From PGYR01 sp048267165 (lineage in GTDB: Bacteria; Bacteroidota; Ignavibacteria; Kapaibacteriales; UBA2268): a DNA stretch of 64,000 nucleotides. The notes under the pieces are model-generated. The model was not told the DNA's origin and did no database searches. It was given only the letters and a program-made list of their open reading frames with translations. Where the stretch lies: contig JBLWYD010000014.1 of the NCBI GenBank assembly GCA_048267165.1, positions 1-64,000 of the forward strand, in the 5' to 3' direction. A program made the position numbers and the translations under genes. This document shows positions 44,862 to 53,544 of the stretch, piece after piece. How positions within the stretch are numbered: position 1 is the first letter of the stretch; each line of letters opens with the position of its first letter.

Positions 44862-46406
44862 TTACTTTTTAGTAGCTACTGATTTACCTTGCATAAATAA
44901 TTGTAAGTAATCGCGGCTACCAGCTTTACTATCAGTACCACTCATGTTGAATCCACCAAATGGATGAACATCAACAAGAGCACCAGTACATTTTCTATTT
45001 AGGTACAAGTTACCACAGTGTAGTTCTTTCTTTCCACGAGCTAACTTCTCAGGATTGTTAGTAATTAAACCACCAGTAAGTCCATAGATAGTATCATTAA
45101 ATATTCTAATACCATCGTCGAAGTTTTTTGATTTGATAACAGCTAGTACAGGGCCGAAGATTTCTTCTTTCGCAATTCTTGCTGTATCAGCTACATCTAC
45201 TATTAAAGTAGGGGAGATAAAGTAACCTTTATCAGAATCTGGAGTAGTTCCACCGACTAACAATCTACCTTCACTTTTACCAATTTCAATGTATTCTTTT
45301 ATAGATTTATAAGCACTTTCGCTTACTACTGGTCCAGCTGCTGCGTTATCACGAGGGTCACCCATTTGGATTGCTTTTACTTTAGCTTCTAATTTCTCTA
45401 CAAATTCATCATATACTTTTTCATCAACTATAGCTCTAGAGCAAGCTGAACATTTTTGTCCTTGGAAACCGAACGCAGCTTTTGCGACTTCACTTGCTGC
45501 ATAATCAACATCTACTTCACTATCTATAAGCATAGCATCTTTACCACCCATTTCAGCAACTACTCTTTTCAACCAGATTTGACCTGGGTTTACTTTTGCA
45601 GCTCTTTCATAGATACGTGTACCTACTTCCATTGAGCCAGTAAATGAGATATAACGAGTTCTAGGATGATCAACCATATAATCACCTGCCTCAGCGCCAC
45701 TAGCTACTAGGTAGTTGAATACACCATCAGGAAGTCCAACCTCTCTCATCAATTCATCAAATAATTTTGCCATCATAGGAGCGTCTGAAGAAGGTTTCAA
45801 TACAACGGTGTTACCAGTTACAACTGAAGCAGCTACAGTTCCAGCCATTATAGCAAATGGGAAATTCCAAGGTGGAATCACAATACCAACACCTAATGGA
45901 ATATAGAAATATTCGTTTATTTCATCGGCTTGTTGTGTTAATGGTTGATTCTCAGATAAGCGAATCATTTCACGACCATAAAATTCTAGGAAGTCAATTG
46001 CTTCACAAGTATCAGCATCTGCTTCTAAGTAGTTTTTTCCTACTTCTGTTATCATCCAAGCATTGATATCTAATCTTCTTTGTTTGATTAGTTCACTTGC
46101 TTTGAATAAATACTCAGCTCTTTCTACAGCTGGAACATATTTCCATGTTTCGAATGCTTTTTCAGCGGCGTTGATTGCTTTCTCAGCATCTTCTTTTCCA
46201 GATTTCTGGAATACACCTACAACTTCTGATTTATTAGCAGGATTGTAAGATGTAGTCTTTTTATCAGTATAAACTTCTTTACCATCTATAATATTAGGGT
46301 ACTCTTTCCCTAATTGAGCTTTTACTTTTTCAATTGCTGCTTTTTGTTGTTGTGCTATTACTGGATCATTGAAATCCAAATACTCCATGGGCTTGTAAGC
46401 TACCAT
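44862..46406 (-). CDS. pruA: L-glutamate gamma-semialdehyde (1-pyrroline-5-carboxylate) dehydrogenase
   Basis: The 514-aa NAD-dependent enzyme oxidises glutamate semialdehyde to glutamate in proline breakdown. ALDH motifs are complete: PPWNFPFAIMAG, FTGSMEVG, the general base in VVAEMGGKDAML and the catalytic Cys in FQGQKCSACSR; it ends with GNLYLNRKCTGA and PFGGFNMSGTDSKAG, typical of this subfamily. I chose the ATG with GGAG 7 bp upstream over a TTG four codons earlier. No proline dehydrogenase lies nearby. Confidence 0.92.
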   Translation of the reverse strand: MVAYKPMEYLDFNDPVIAQQQKAAIEKVKAQLGKEYPNIIDGKEVYTDKKTTSYNPANKSEVVGVFQKSGKEDAEKAINAAEKAFETWKYVPAVERAEYLFKASELIKQRRLDINAWMITEVGKNYLEADADTCEAIDFLEFYGREMIRLSENQPLTQQADEINEYFYIPLGVGIVIPPWNFPFAIMAGTVAASVVTGNTVVLKPSSDAPMMAKLFDELMREVGLPDGVFNYLVASGAEAGDYMVDHPRTRYISFTGSMEVGTRIYERAAKVNPGQIWLKRVVAEMGGKDAMLIDSEVDVDYAASEVAKAAFGFQGQKCSACSRAIVDEKVYDEFVEKLEAKVKAIQMGDPRDNAAAGPVVSESAYKSIKEYIEIGKSEGRLLVGGTTPDSDKGYFISPTLIVDVADTARIAKEEIFGPVLAVIKSKNFDDGIRIFNDTIYGLTGGLITNNPEKLARGKKELHCGNLYLNRKCTGALVDVHPFGGFNMSGTDSKAGSRDYLQLFMQGKSVATKK

Positions 46407-46447
46407 CTTTAACTCCAATTTTTGGGGATTGTTTTAAATATAATTAG

Positions 46448-46455
46448 CAAATATA
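46448..46455 (-). promoter_or_regulatory. Candidate -7 element TATATTTG for pruA
   Basis: Read on the minus strand, TATATTTG matches TAnnTTTG and lies about 40 bp before the pruA ATG. The -33 region reads TTAC rather than TTTG. Confidence 0.42.
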
Positions 46456-46519
46456 AGGATAATCTTTTCAACTATGTAACTTGCTGAAAGGTAAAGAAGA
46501 ATAACTACGATTTATAGTG

Positions 46520-48187
46520 TTATTGGGTGATGGTTTCGAGTCGAATACTAACTTTTACACGTCTCTTTAGGTCATTGGGTCTTTTGGTATTATCGTCTAT
46601 TCCACCAGTCAACATATTGATAACAATATTACTATTGTCGGTGACTTTATCTTTGATGTAAGCCCCTGTGTAATATGCTCTGATGAAGGACAACAGTTGA
46701 TTATCAATGACTGCTCCGTTTTTAACAGCTACATTACCTTTTTCATCATAAATATCTGGGCCAGGGTATATCTTATTCGTAGTTATATCGCGAGGGTCAG
46801 AGTATCCGGTTATATCGAGTACTATTTTAGTATTGTTCAATACACAATCATTTTTAAGATTATTTAATCTATCATTTATGTACTTTATTGCTTCACCGAA
46901 TGCAGAGTCAATCGTATATGAGTATTCATGATACTTATCATCAGGATACTCTATATATGAAGTATTTCCTTTTCCTGTTATCACACCTAATTTGAATAAG
47001 CTTTTTAGTTCTTTTAAGTTATCAGAAGTGTTTGGTCTGTAATATCCTGTTACAAAGAATGGAATATCATATTCTTCAAAATTGAATTCAACAGTATAGT
47101 TGGGCAAGAAAATATCTTGTTGTATTATAACTTCAGCATTTTCATTGCATTCTGCAAAGAATAAATCAGTACTCTTTATTGAATTATAACAATCATTTCT
47201 ATACGTTAAGTAATAATAATTATTAGCTGATAAATCGAATTCGAAGTAGGAATTATTTGGTATTATATATTGATTAATTAGCACACTATCTGATGAATAT
47301 AACTCAACAATCCCTTTTAGTGGTACATTTTCAAATTCACTTATCACATTACCGGATAACATGACATTGCTGCAAAAATCAAATTTATAAATATCAAATT
47401 GGCCACATCCACCAGGTCTATCCGAAGACAAATACAAATCATTTCCTAGAATTGTAGGGGAGATATCATTGAATTTAGAATTATATTCATTATTCAGTTG
47501 ATACGGTTCAATCTTATCTTCATCTTTACGATCAAAAGTAAAAATGTTGAATTTTCCGTTTACTTTTCTAGAAAATAATGATTTGTGATAAGACTCAGAG
47601 TAAAAGCCTTCATCAACTTTAGAATTTATTTCCGAAACAGGGATTGGATTAGTCCAATTACTATTCGTATAATCTGAGTAATAAATATCCCATTGGCCAC
47701 CAATTTCTTTTGTAAAATATAATCGATTACCAACGAAGTAAGGATGACCTTCAAAGCCTATACTATTCAGTGATTTAATATCAATAACTCTAGCATATTC
47801 TCCTCGTACATACATAAATGAAAATAGATCTCTATTCAAAGAATCTGTAGTGAGTCCAGAAACTACATAAAGTATTTTCTCATTATCCATCGAATATGAT
47901 GTAGGTAAGCCAGGTGAAACTAAGTTGTTGTATTTTATAATATTATCGAGTTTAGTTAAGATGCTATTGCGGTCTTTTATTTGGAAAGTATTATATAGTT
48001 TATCATCAATAGTTAGATAAACTAATTCATTATCAACTACTTTTACGAGTGGTTCATTATCAACTGAGTTTATTACATTACCCAAATTTCCATTCGTACT
48101 TACACTCTTACATTCTTCTTTTTTGGGAGCTGAAGCGCAAGAAATAAAAGAGATTATTATTAAAATTATAGCAAATTGTTTTTTCAT
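46520..48187 (-). CDS. PorE-like lipoprotein: PD40 beta-propeller plus OmpA-like domain
   Basis: From the ATG giving a lipoprotein signal (FAIILIIISFISCASAP) the protein is 555 aa; 31 upstream in-frame codons contain no signal and are excluded. PD40/WD40-like blades (LYFTKEIGGQWDIYYSD; LYLSSDRPGGCGQFDIYKFD) are followed by a carboxypeptidase-regulatory-like beta domain (SGNVISEFENVPLKGIVELY). The C-terminus is OmpA-like: ITGYSDPR, LLSFIRAYYTGAYI, and LKRRVKVSIR with the peptidoglycan-binding Asp and Arg. This order recalls PorE of the T9SS but lacks an obvious TPR domain. It is divergent from alr. Confidence 0.68.
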   Translation of the reverse strand: MKKQFAIILIIISFISCASAPKKEECKSVSTNGNLGNVINSVDNEPLVKVVDNELVYLTIDDKLYNTFQIKDRNSILTKLDNIIKYNNLVSPGLPTSYSMDNEKILYVVSGLTTDSLNRDLFSFMYVRGEYARVIDIKSLNSIGFEGHPYFVGNRLYFTKEIGGQWDIYYSDYTNSNWTNPIPVSEINSKVDEGFYSESYHKSLFSRKVNGKFNIFTFDRKDEDKIEPYQLNNEYNSKFNDISPTILGNDLYLSSDRPGGCGQFDIYKFDFCSNVMLSGNVISEFENVPLKGIVELYSSDSVLINQYIIPNNSYFEFDLSANNYYYLTYRNDCYNSIKSTDLFFAECNENAEVIIQQDIFLPNYTVEFNFEEYDIPFFVTGYYRPNTSDNLKELKSLFKLGVITGKGNTSYIEYPDDKYHEYSYTIDSAFGEAIKYINDRLNNLKNDCVLNNTKIVLDITGYSDPRDITTNKIYPGPDIYDEKGNVAVKNGAVIDNQLLSFIRAYYTGAYIKDKVTDNSNIVINMLTGGIDDNTKRPNDLKRRVKVSIRLETITQ

Positions 48188-48261
48188 TAAAAAATATCTT
48201 AGTAATTTCGAAAATCTAAATACTTCACTCTTATTCTCGGCATAAAGGACATCAATTATTA

Positions 48262-49359
48262 ATGAATAGATCAAAAGCAATCATAAATACCAAAAATATA
48301 AGGCACAATTTAAGAATAATAAGAGAAATATCCGGTACAAAGATTATTGGAATTGTAAAAGCTAACGGTTACGGAACTGGAATTAATGAAATTTCTAAAG
48401 TATTGCGTGATGAAGGTGTGGAGATGCTTGGTGTACCATATGTCCATGAAGCAGAAGGACTACGAGAACAAGGCGATACTGGTGAGATACTATTAACTGG
48501 TACTCTTTCAGAAGAGGAAGTTAAAAGTGTGATTAGTTTAAAATTACAAGTTTGTACTGTTAATATTAATGTATTAAATGCACTTAATAATGCGGCCAAA
48601 GAAGAAAATACGAAAGCACTAATTCATATATTTGTTGATACTGGTATGAATAGGGAAGGCGTTAAACCTAATAAGTTAGATGATTTTATAAACGTCTTGC
48701 GAACTTTTGATAATCTAAAAGTTGTTGGATGTTTGACTCATCTCATTGCCTCTGATGATAAAGATAAAACTCAAACTAATGAACAGATAAGAGAATTTAC
48801 AATTGCTCTGAACAAAATTGAATTAGCTTTCGGAAAACTTGAATATATACATACTCATAATTCTGCAGCATTATTTAATGATATTGCAAGTCCAAGTAAT
48901 TATTCTAGACCTGGTATCGCCATATACGGATTCCTCCCAACTCGTGAGCTACAAGAGAGAAGTGGACTTATACCAAGTCTCAAATTAGTTTCAGAAGTTA
49001 GTCTAATAAAACAAGTTAGCAAGGGCGAAACTGTTGGATATAGTAATAAGTATGTTGCAGAAAAAGATATCACAATTGCACTAATACCATTCGGATATGG
49101 TCATGGTTTCCCGTGGGCTTTGTCTAATTGCGGCTCATTTAGTATTAACAATAATAGATGTCAAATAGTCGGCTCAGTATGTATGGATTTCACGATGGTT
49201 GATATATCAGGACTGAATATCTCAGTTGGAGATGAAGTGATTATAATGGGTGATGGAATAACTGGCGATTCAATTTTCGACATTTCTGATAAGGCAAATA
49301 CTATTCCTTATGAAATTATTACTCACTTATTACCTCGATTAGACCGCGAGTATATATAG
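48262..49359 (+). CDS. alr: Alanine racemase
   Basis: The 365-aa PLP enzyme supplies D-alanine for peptidoglycan. The cofactor lysine is Lys33 in VKANGYGTG (usually KANAYGHG). The PLP-phosphate region SRPGIAIYG, the catalytic Tyr segment VGYSNKY, VGSVCMDFTMVDIS and TIPYEIITHLLPRL are present. The variants in the first and CMD motifs are modest and do not remove catalytic residues. It is divergent from the PorE-like lipoprotein across 74 bp. Confidence 0.9.
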   Translation: MNRSKAIINTKNIRHNLRIIREISGTKIIGIVKANGYGTGINEISKVLRDEGVEMLGVPYVHEAEGLREQGDTGEILLTGTLSEEEVKSVISLKLQVCTVNINVLNALNNAAKEENTKALIHIFVDTGMNREGVKPNKLDDFINVLRTFDNLKVVGCLTHLIASDDKDKTQTNEQIREFTIALNKIELAFGKLEYIHTHNSAALFNDIASPSNYSRPGIAIYGFLPTRELQERSGLIPSLKLVSEVSLIKQVSKGETVGYSNKYVAEKDITIALIPFGYGHGFPWALSNCGSFSINNNRCQIVGSVCMDFTMVDISGLNISVGDEVIIMGDGITGDSIFDISDKANTIPYEIITHLLPRLDREYI

Positions 49360-49398
49360 ATGTTGAAAAATTAATTCCCACTACTCCATATAATACTT

Positions 49399-49406
49399 TA
49401 CTTTTG
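49399..49406 (+). promoter_or_regulatory. Candidate -7 element TACTTTTG upstream of scpA
   Basis: TACTTTTG matches TAnnTTTG and lies 18 bp before the scpA ATG, implying a very short leader. No TTG occurs 20 bp upstream. Confidence 0.3.
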
Positions 49407-49424
49407 TTAAAAATGTAAACAACT

Positions 49425-50135
49425 ATGTACAGAATTCACCTCCCAAATTTCGAAGGTCCTTTTGATTTGCTCCTCTATTTTATTAGAAGAGACGAATTAG
49501 ATATCTATGATATACCTATTTCAAGAATAACGGAAGAATTTCTTAGTTATGTAAGAGTTATGAAACTGCTTGATTTGGAGCTAGCTGGTGAGTTTATACT
49601 TATGGCTTCTACTCTTATGTATATCAAGGCGAGATTGCTTCTACCAAAGCCAAAAGATGAAAATGGTGACGAAATAGAAGATCCTCGTACTGAGTTAGTA
49701 CAGAAATTATTAGAATATAAGCAGATAAAAGAAGCGACGGAAGATATGCGTATATCGGAAGAAAACAATCTTAATTATCACGAACGTAATTATTTTGGTA
49801 ATGATGAGTCTGCTGAAGTTATTTATACTAATACAACTATGTTTGATTTGCTAACTGCTTTCAAAACTGCAGTTGATAGATTAGACAATGCCGTCCAAGA
49901 ACACGTTGTTGAGTTAATTCCGATATCAGTTGAAGAGCAAAAAGAAGAATTAATAAAAATAGTAAGTATGAAAGGAAGGATAAAATTCCTAGATTTTATG
50001 AAAGACAAGCCTAGAGCTTTTATAGTTGTTACTTTTCTTGCTTTGCTGGAGCTTATACGTTCTCAAGAATTGTTTATTACGCAAGAAGACTTATTCGAAG
50101 ACATTATTATATCACCAACACTTAACTTGAATTAG
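49425..50135 (+). CDS. scpA: Segregation and condensation protein A
   Basis: The 236-aa kleisin bridges SMC heads. It begins YRIHLPNFEGPFDLLLYFIRRDELDIYDIPI, the signature N-terminus, and ends with a winged-helix segment (TFLALLELIRSQELFITQEDLFEDI). The stop is immediately adjacent to the scpB ATG. Confidence 0.94.
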   Translation: MYRIHLPNFEGPFDLLLYFIRRDELDIYDIPISRITEEFLSYVRVMKLLDLELAGEFILMASTLMYIKARLLLPKPKDENGDEIEDPRTELVQKLLEYKQIKEATEDMRISEENNLNYHERNYFGNDESAEVIYTNTTMFDLLTAFKTAVDRLDNAVQEHVVELIPISVEEQKEELIKIVSMKGRIKFLDFMKDKPRAFIVVTFLALLELIRSQELFITQEDLFEDIIISPTLNLN

Positions 50136-50864
50136 ATGGAACTAAAAGATTTACCATATTTTTTCTCTTTGCCTAAGCAAGAACAGAAGATTGCATTGGA
50201 AGCACTGCTTTTCACAATGGAAGAGTCGCTTGATATCAACAGATTGATGAAGATACTTGCGTCGAATGAGTCTAATAGCGCTGATGCACAGGATATAATA
50301 GAATATGAATTGCTTGATAAAATTGGATTCAACCGAGAATATGTACGTGATTTGATTAACGATGTCAATAATGAAAACTCAGACAATGACCGACCTTTCC
50401 GTATTATAGAAAGTGGGGGAGGATACTCTCTAGTTACTTCTCGTAAATACGGTAAAATCGTTGGTAAAATCAATAAGAACATTGTAAGAAGACGATTGAG
50501 CAATGCAAACTTGGAAACTATTGCGATTATAGCTTATAGACAGCCTATTTCTAGACCTGGGGTTGAGTCTATCAGGGGGGTTAACTCTAAAGAAATTATA
50601 AACGGACTTATCGACAAAGGTTATGTTCGTATTATTGGGAAAAGTGATGCCCCCGGTAATCCTTACTTATATGGAACGACCGTTGATTTCTTAAAAGCAT
50701 TCGGTTTGAACACTCTAGAAGACTTACCTAAGTTAAAAGAATTGAAAGAACTTGCATTCACAGAGGCAGAGGAGTCTGGTTTTACTCTTAGAATAGAGAT
50801 GGACGAAGAGCCAAAACAAATTGAAGAACAAAACGTATCTGATGATAATGAATACGAAGATTAA
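50136..50864 (+). CDS. scpB: Segregation and condensation protein B
   Basis: The 242-aa partner of ScpA has two winged-helix domains. LALEALLFTMEESLDINRLMKIL marks the first, and the second includes RRRLSNANLETIAIIAYRQPISRPGVESIRG, the most conserved ScpB stretch, plus YLYGTTVDFLKAFGL. The acidic C-terminus overlaps the DUF6132 gene by 17 bp. Confidence 0.94.
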   Translation: MELKDLPYFFSLPKQEQKIALEALLFTMEESLDINRLMKILASNESNSADAQDIIEYELLDKIGFNREYVRDLINDVNNENSDNDRPFRIIESGGGYSLVTSRKYGKIVGKINKNIVRRRLSNANLETIAIIAYRQPISRPGVESIRGVNSKEIINGLIDKGYVRIIGKSDAPGNPYLYGTTVDFLKAFGLNTLEDLPKLKELKELAFTEAEESGFTLRIEMDEEPKQIEEQNVSDDNEYED

Positions 50865-51036
50865 AATATTACTTTTTATGGCTGTTGGAGCAGTATTGGG
50901 ATACACTTATTTCCATTTTTTTGGTTGTGACACAAATTGTACACTCAAATCTGATTGGCGTATCACTACTCTTTACGGTTCGGTTATTGGACTAGTACTT
51001 GCGTTCCCTACTAAAAGAAAATCGCCCAAAGAATGA
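50848..51036 (+). CDS. DUF6132-like small membrane protein
   Basis: From the ATG at 50848 the protein is 62 aa: helix 1 (ILLFMAVGAVLGYTYFHFF), a loop with two cysteines (GCDTNCTLKSDWRIT) and helix 2 (TLYGSVIGLVLAF). The GC-x4-C loop followed by a Trp and TLYGS are what I associate with DUF6132 proteins of unknown role. It overlaps scpB by 17 bp and the following flippase by 4 bp. Confidence 0.72.
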   Translation: MNTKIKILLFMAVGAVLGYTYFHFFGCDTNCTLKSDWRITTLYGSVIGLVLAFPTKRKSPKE

Positions 51037-52502
51037 GAGCTAAGCTTAAAGAGTTAGCTGGGCAAACCGTCACGTATGGTATTTTCAATATCGTTGGACG
51101 CTTTCTCACATTCATTCTCTTTCCTCTTTATATAAATTATTTACCTAAGGCTGAGTATGCAGACATTGTCTTAATCTATGCATATATTGCCATATTCAAT
51201 GCATTCTACGCTACTGCCTTGGAAAGCTCTTTCTTTCGCTATTATGACAAAACTGATATCCAGAAATCGCGTGCCGTATTCACTCACGCCTTTATCCCAA
51301 TATTTATATTCGGCCTCGTCGTCTCGTCGATCATTTTCGCCTTTGCGGATAGCCTGACCTTCGTCCTTTCAGGAGAAATCGAGAACTCGGCGGAGCTTAT
51401 CATGCTCGCGGCTTTTGTTCCCTTAATTGATGCTATCCAATTCATTCCATTTGGGTTGCTTAGGATGAATAACAAAGCCCGTACCTTCGTTATGATAAGA
51501 TTCGTCCATGTCATTGTGTACGTTACCCTTAACTATATAGCCATCACATTCTTTGGGATGGGAGTTTTCGCCGTCTTGGTAATCCAACTCGTTGCCTCGC
51601 TGACCACTCTCGCTATCCAGTCAAGGCAAATCATCGCCAATTTGGTCTTTCGCTACGACTCGAAGCTCTTTAGCACAATGCTTAAATACGGAATCCCTAC
51701 ATTGCCGGCCGCTCTCTCGACCATTTTCCTAAACGTCGCAGACAAGCCAATAGTAAAGGAGTTCGCGGGGTCCGATGCCCAAGCCGTTTACTCGGCAAAC
51801 TACAAGCTCGGAATCCCTATGCTCCTATTTATAACAGCATTCGACTACGCGTGGCGTCCTTTTTTCCTTAATAATTACAAAAACGAAGGCTCGAACGAGC
51901 TTTTCTCCAAGATTTTAACATATTTCACGCTCATAGGAGCCGCTATCTTCCTCTCGTTCAGCTTTTTCGTCTCCTATATAGTCCAAACCCCCTTCATCGG
52001 AGGCAGAAAACTACTCCCGAACGACTACACCGAAGGCCTTGTTATCATTCCCATCATCCTTTTAGCATATTGGTTCAACGGAATGTACAATAACTTCTCC
52101 GCGTCGCTCCATATCGCTAAAAAGACAAAGTACCTCGCTTACTCGATAGTCACTGGCACCGCCGTTTATTTCGTCGCACTTTACACTCTAGTTCCAAACG
52201 TCGGCTATATAGGCGCTGCGTGGGCCACTTTGATCGGATTCGCTACCAATGCCGTCCTTATCTATTACTTTGCACGAAAATCGTACGCTATCGGATATGA
52301 TTGGCCTAAAATTTCAATAATTGCGGTGCTTACTGCAGCAATTTATTTTGCAAATAACGCACTAAACCTTAACTTTGGAACAATCACGGACGTCATCACA
52401 AAGATTTCGCTCCTAATTGCGTTCCTAGTGCTGCTCAAATTGTTCGGTTTCTTCACCAAACAAGAAATTGCAGCCCTCAAAAGACTAATACGAAGAAAAT
52501 AA
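51033..52502 (+). CDS. Oligosaccharide flippase with anomalous GC-rich core
   Basis: The 489-aa integral membrane protein of the polysaccharide-export MATE-like superfamily has about 14 predicted helices, starting QTVTYGIFNIVGRFLTFILFPLYINY. It would flip lipid-linked sugars or a similar lipid. Roughly 51280-52310 is strikingly G+C rich, with C or G at many third positions and many CGN arginine and TCG serine codons; both ends of the gene look like the AT-rich, AGA-using neighbours. This suggests a recombined or acquired central segment. The ATG overlaps the DUF6132 stop; tRNA-Arg follows 2 bp after the stop. Confidence 0.85.
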   Translation: MRAKLKELAGQTVTYGIFNIVGRFLTFILFPLYINYLPKAEYADIVLIYAYIAIFNAFYATALESSFFRYYDKTDIQKSRAVFTHAFIPIFIFGLVVSSIIFAFADSLTFVLSGEIENSAELIMLAAFVPLIDAIQFIPFGLLRMNNKARTFVMIRFVHVIVYVTLNYIAITFFGMGVFAVLVIQLVASLTTLAIQSRQIIANLVFRYDSKLFSTMLKYGIPTLPAALSTIFLNVADKPIVKEFAGSDAQAVYSANYKLGIPMLLFITAFDYAWRPFFLNNYKNEGSNELFSKILTYFTLIGAAIFLSFSFFVSYIVQTPFIGGRKLLPNDYTEGLVIIPIILLAYWFNGMYNNFSASLHIAKKTKYLAYSIVTGTAVYFVALYTLVPNVGYIGAAWATLIGFATNAVLIYYFARKSYAIGYDWPKISIIAVLTAAIYFANNALNLNFGTITDVITKISLLIAFLVLLKLFGFFTKQEIAALKRLIRRK

Positions 52503-52504
52503 AT

Positions 52505-52578
52505 GCCTCCGTAGCTTAACTGGATAGAGCATCAGATTTCGGCTCTGAGGGTTAGGGGTTCGACTCCCTTCGGGGGTA
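52505..52578 (+). tRNA. tRNA-Arg (anticodon TCG)
   Basis: The cloverleaf is complete. The acceptor GCCTCCG pairs with CGGGGGT (two G-U pairs); D stem GCTT/GAGC; anticodon stem TCAGA/TCTGA with loop TTTCGGC (anticodon TCG, reading CGA); T arm AGGGG-TTCGACT-CCCTT; discriminator A. CCA is not encoded. It lies 2 bp after the flippase stop and may share its transcript. Confidence 0.92.
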
Positions 52579-52654
52579 CTTATTTTTAATCAATAAAAAT
52601 GGCTAGAACACCGTTCTCGCCTTATAGTTGATTGTTTTCGTTCCCTCGTAGACC

Positions 52655-52760
52655 TGTCATCCTGAGCGAAGCGCGCTTGTCAAGCCGAAGGCATGAGTAA
52701 TCTCTCTCACTTTGCTTTTTCACTATAGATTGCCACGTCCTTACAGTCCTCGCAATGACA
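52655..52760. mobile_element. MITE-like or interspersed intergenic repeat, about 106 bp
   Basis: The left end reads TGTCATCCTGAGCGAAGC and the right end, reverse-complemented, TGTCATTGCGAGGACTG, so termini match as TGTCATnnnGAG. The segment is richer in G+C than its surroundings and has no frame of note. Sequences of this type (TGTCATCCTGAGCGAAG; ATTGCCACG...TCGCAATGACA) recur between genes in many unrelated draft genomes. No transposase is encoded here. Confidence 0.55.
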
Positions 52761-52782
52761 ACTTCGCACACCTTTCACCCAT

Positions 52783-52812
52783 AAAAAAAGGCAAGAACAC
52801 CGTCCTCGCCTT
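52783..52812 (-). terminator. Intrinsic terminator of the lipocalin-like lipoprotein (minus strand)
   Basis: Read on the minus strand, AAGGCGAGGAC and GTTCTTGCCTT form an imperfect 11-bp stem followed by a seven-T tract (plus-strand A-run 52783-52789). It is 46 bp past the stop of the gene at 52859-53269. The left repeat copy at 52601-52621 has the same structure with a weaker T-tract. Confidence 0.75.
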
Positions 52813-52858
52813 ATAGTTAATCTCTTTCGCTATCTAGACAATCATATCCAATCTATTC

Positions 52859-53269
52859 TTATTCTACAGGTGTATTCCAATTCTCGAAATAGCCAATAAT
52901 AATATTATTGTTGATACATTCATCTTCTATTCGAGTAAATTGTACACTATTAAATTCGAACTCAAACTTATATTTTCCTTCTATATTATCACATTTACTA
53001 TTTACAATTGTTAAAACATCGTTTGATAAAGTATAAGTTCCGTGATCATTGACAATTTCCTCTTCCGGCTCTTCATTAATCATCTTAAAAGTTCCATTAT
53101 TAAAAAACTCTAAGATTAATAACACTTGAATTGATTCATTAGAACCATCCTTAATAATAGTAAAATCCTTATACCATTTACCAACAAGATTTGTTTCCAC
53201 TGGATTAGTCCCATCATCACTGCATCCAAAAGCAAAAACCAACATTATTATCACTAATATCTTTTTCAT
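52859..53269 (-). CDS. Small lipoprotein with lipocalin-like domain
   Basis: The 136-aa protein has a lipoprotein signal (ILVIIMLVFAFGCSDD) and a beta-rich body with the lipocalin-like pattern: LVGKWYKDF, then FFNNGTFKMIN, then GTYTLSNDVLTIV. Such proteins are common, lineage-specific surface or periplasmic lipoproteins in Bacteroidota. The post-Cys region (CSDDGTNPVE) resembles that of the lipoprotein at 53733-54266 (CSDDKVTTPV) across the tandem array. Confidence 0.75.
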   Translation of the reverse strand: MKKILVIIMLVFAFGCSDDGTNPVETNLVGKWYKDFTIIKDGSNESIQVLLILEFFNNGTFKMINEEPEEEIVNDHGTYTLSNDVLTIVNSKCDNIEGKYKFEFEFNSVQFTRIEDECINNNIIIGYFENWNTPVE

Positions 53270-53391
53270 ACTCTTTTCCTTGTTTTTATTATTGTTTAAA
53301 TTAAAACAATATTCTTAAATCGACAAAAAATAATTCACTAGAAAAACAGTGCAAACCCCAAAACACCGATAAAATCTATTTCGAGAGGGTC

Positions 53392-53534
53392 TTACGCTCT
53401 TTCGAATGGACTTTACGCCCTTTCAAATGGGTTCTACGCCATTTCGAATGGGTCTTACGCCCTTTCAAATGGACTTTACGCCCTTTCAAATAGGTTCTAC
53501 GCCATCTTCCCAGTCCCATACGCCATCTTCTTAG
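53392..53534. repeat. 21-bp tandem repeat with 63-bp higher-order period
   Basis: Units begin with YTACGCC-like bases at 53392, 53413, 53434, 53455, 53476, 53497 and 53518, exactly 21 bp apart; a decayed unit precedes them. Unit ends cycle GGACT, GGGTT, GGGTC, GGACT, AGGTT, and every third unit begins CTACGCCAT, so the real period is three units (63 bp). The array runs into the N gap, so copy number is unknown. There are no spacers, which excludes CRISPR. Confidence 0.9.
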
Positions 53535-53544
53535 NNNNNNNNNN
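53535..53544. other. Assembly gap (10 N)
   Basis: Ten unknown bases interrupt the tandem array. The TTACG motifs downstream (53545, 53553) are out of phase with the 21-bp register, so the true length is probably not ten bases. Confidence 0.95.

Larger units (their letters stand above)
52596..52840. repeat. 189-bp-spaced direct repeat of a hairpin unit flanking a MITE-like element
   Basis: Two copies of a sequence of about 55 bp start near 52596 and 52785. Each contains a hairpin (GGCTAGAAC-ACC-GTTCTCGCC in the left copy; the right copy has GGCAAGAAC and GTCCTCGCC) followed by TTATAGTT and a TTTCG-containing tail. Between them lies a segment of about 106 bp whose ends are inverted repeats. 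The copies are roughly 80% alike by eye. Confidence 0.8.

Noticed and set aside
53392..53534. Heptapeptide-repeat protein encoded by the 21-bp array
   Set aside because: The plus-strand frame contains an in-frame TAG in the fifth unit, no start or ribosome site is visible, and the last units diverge.
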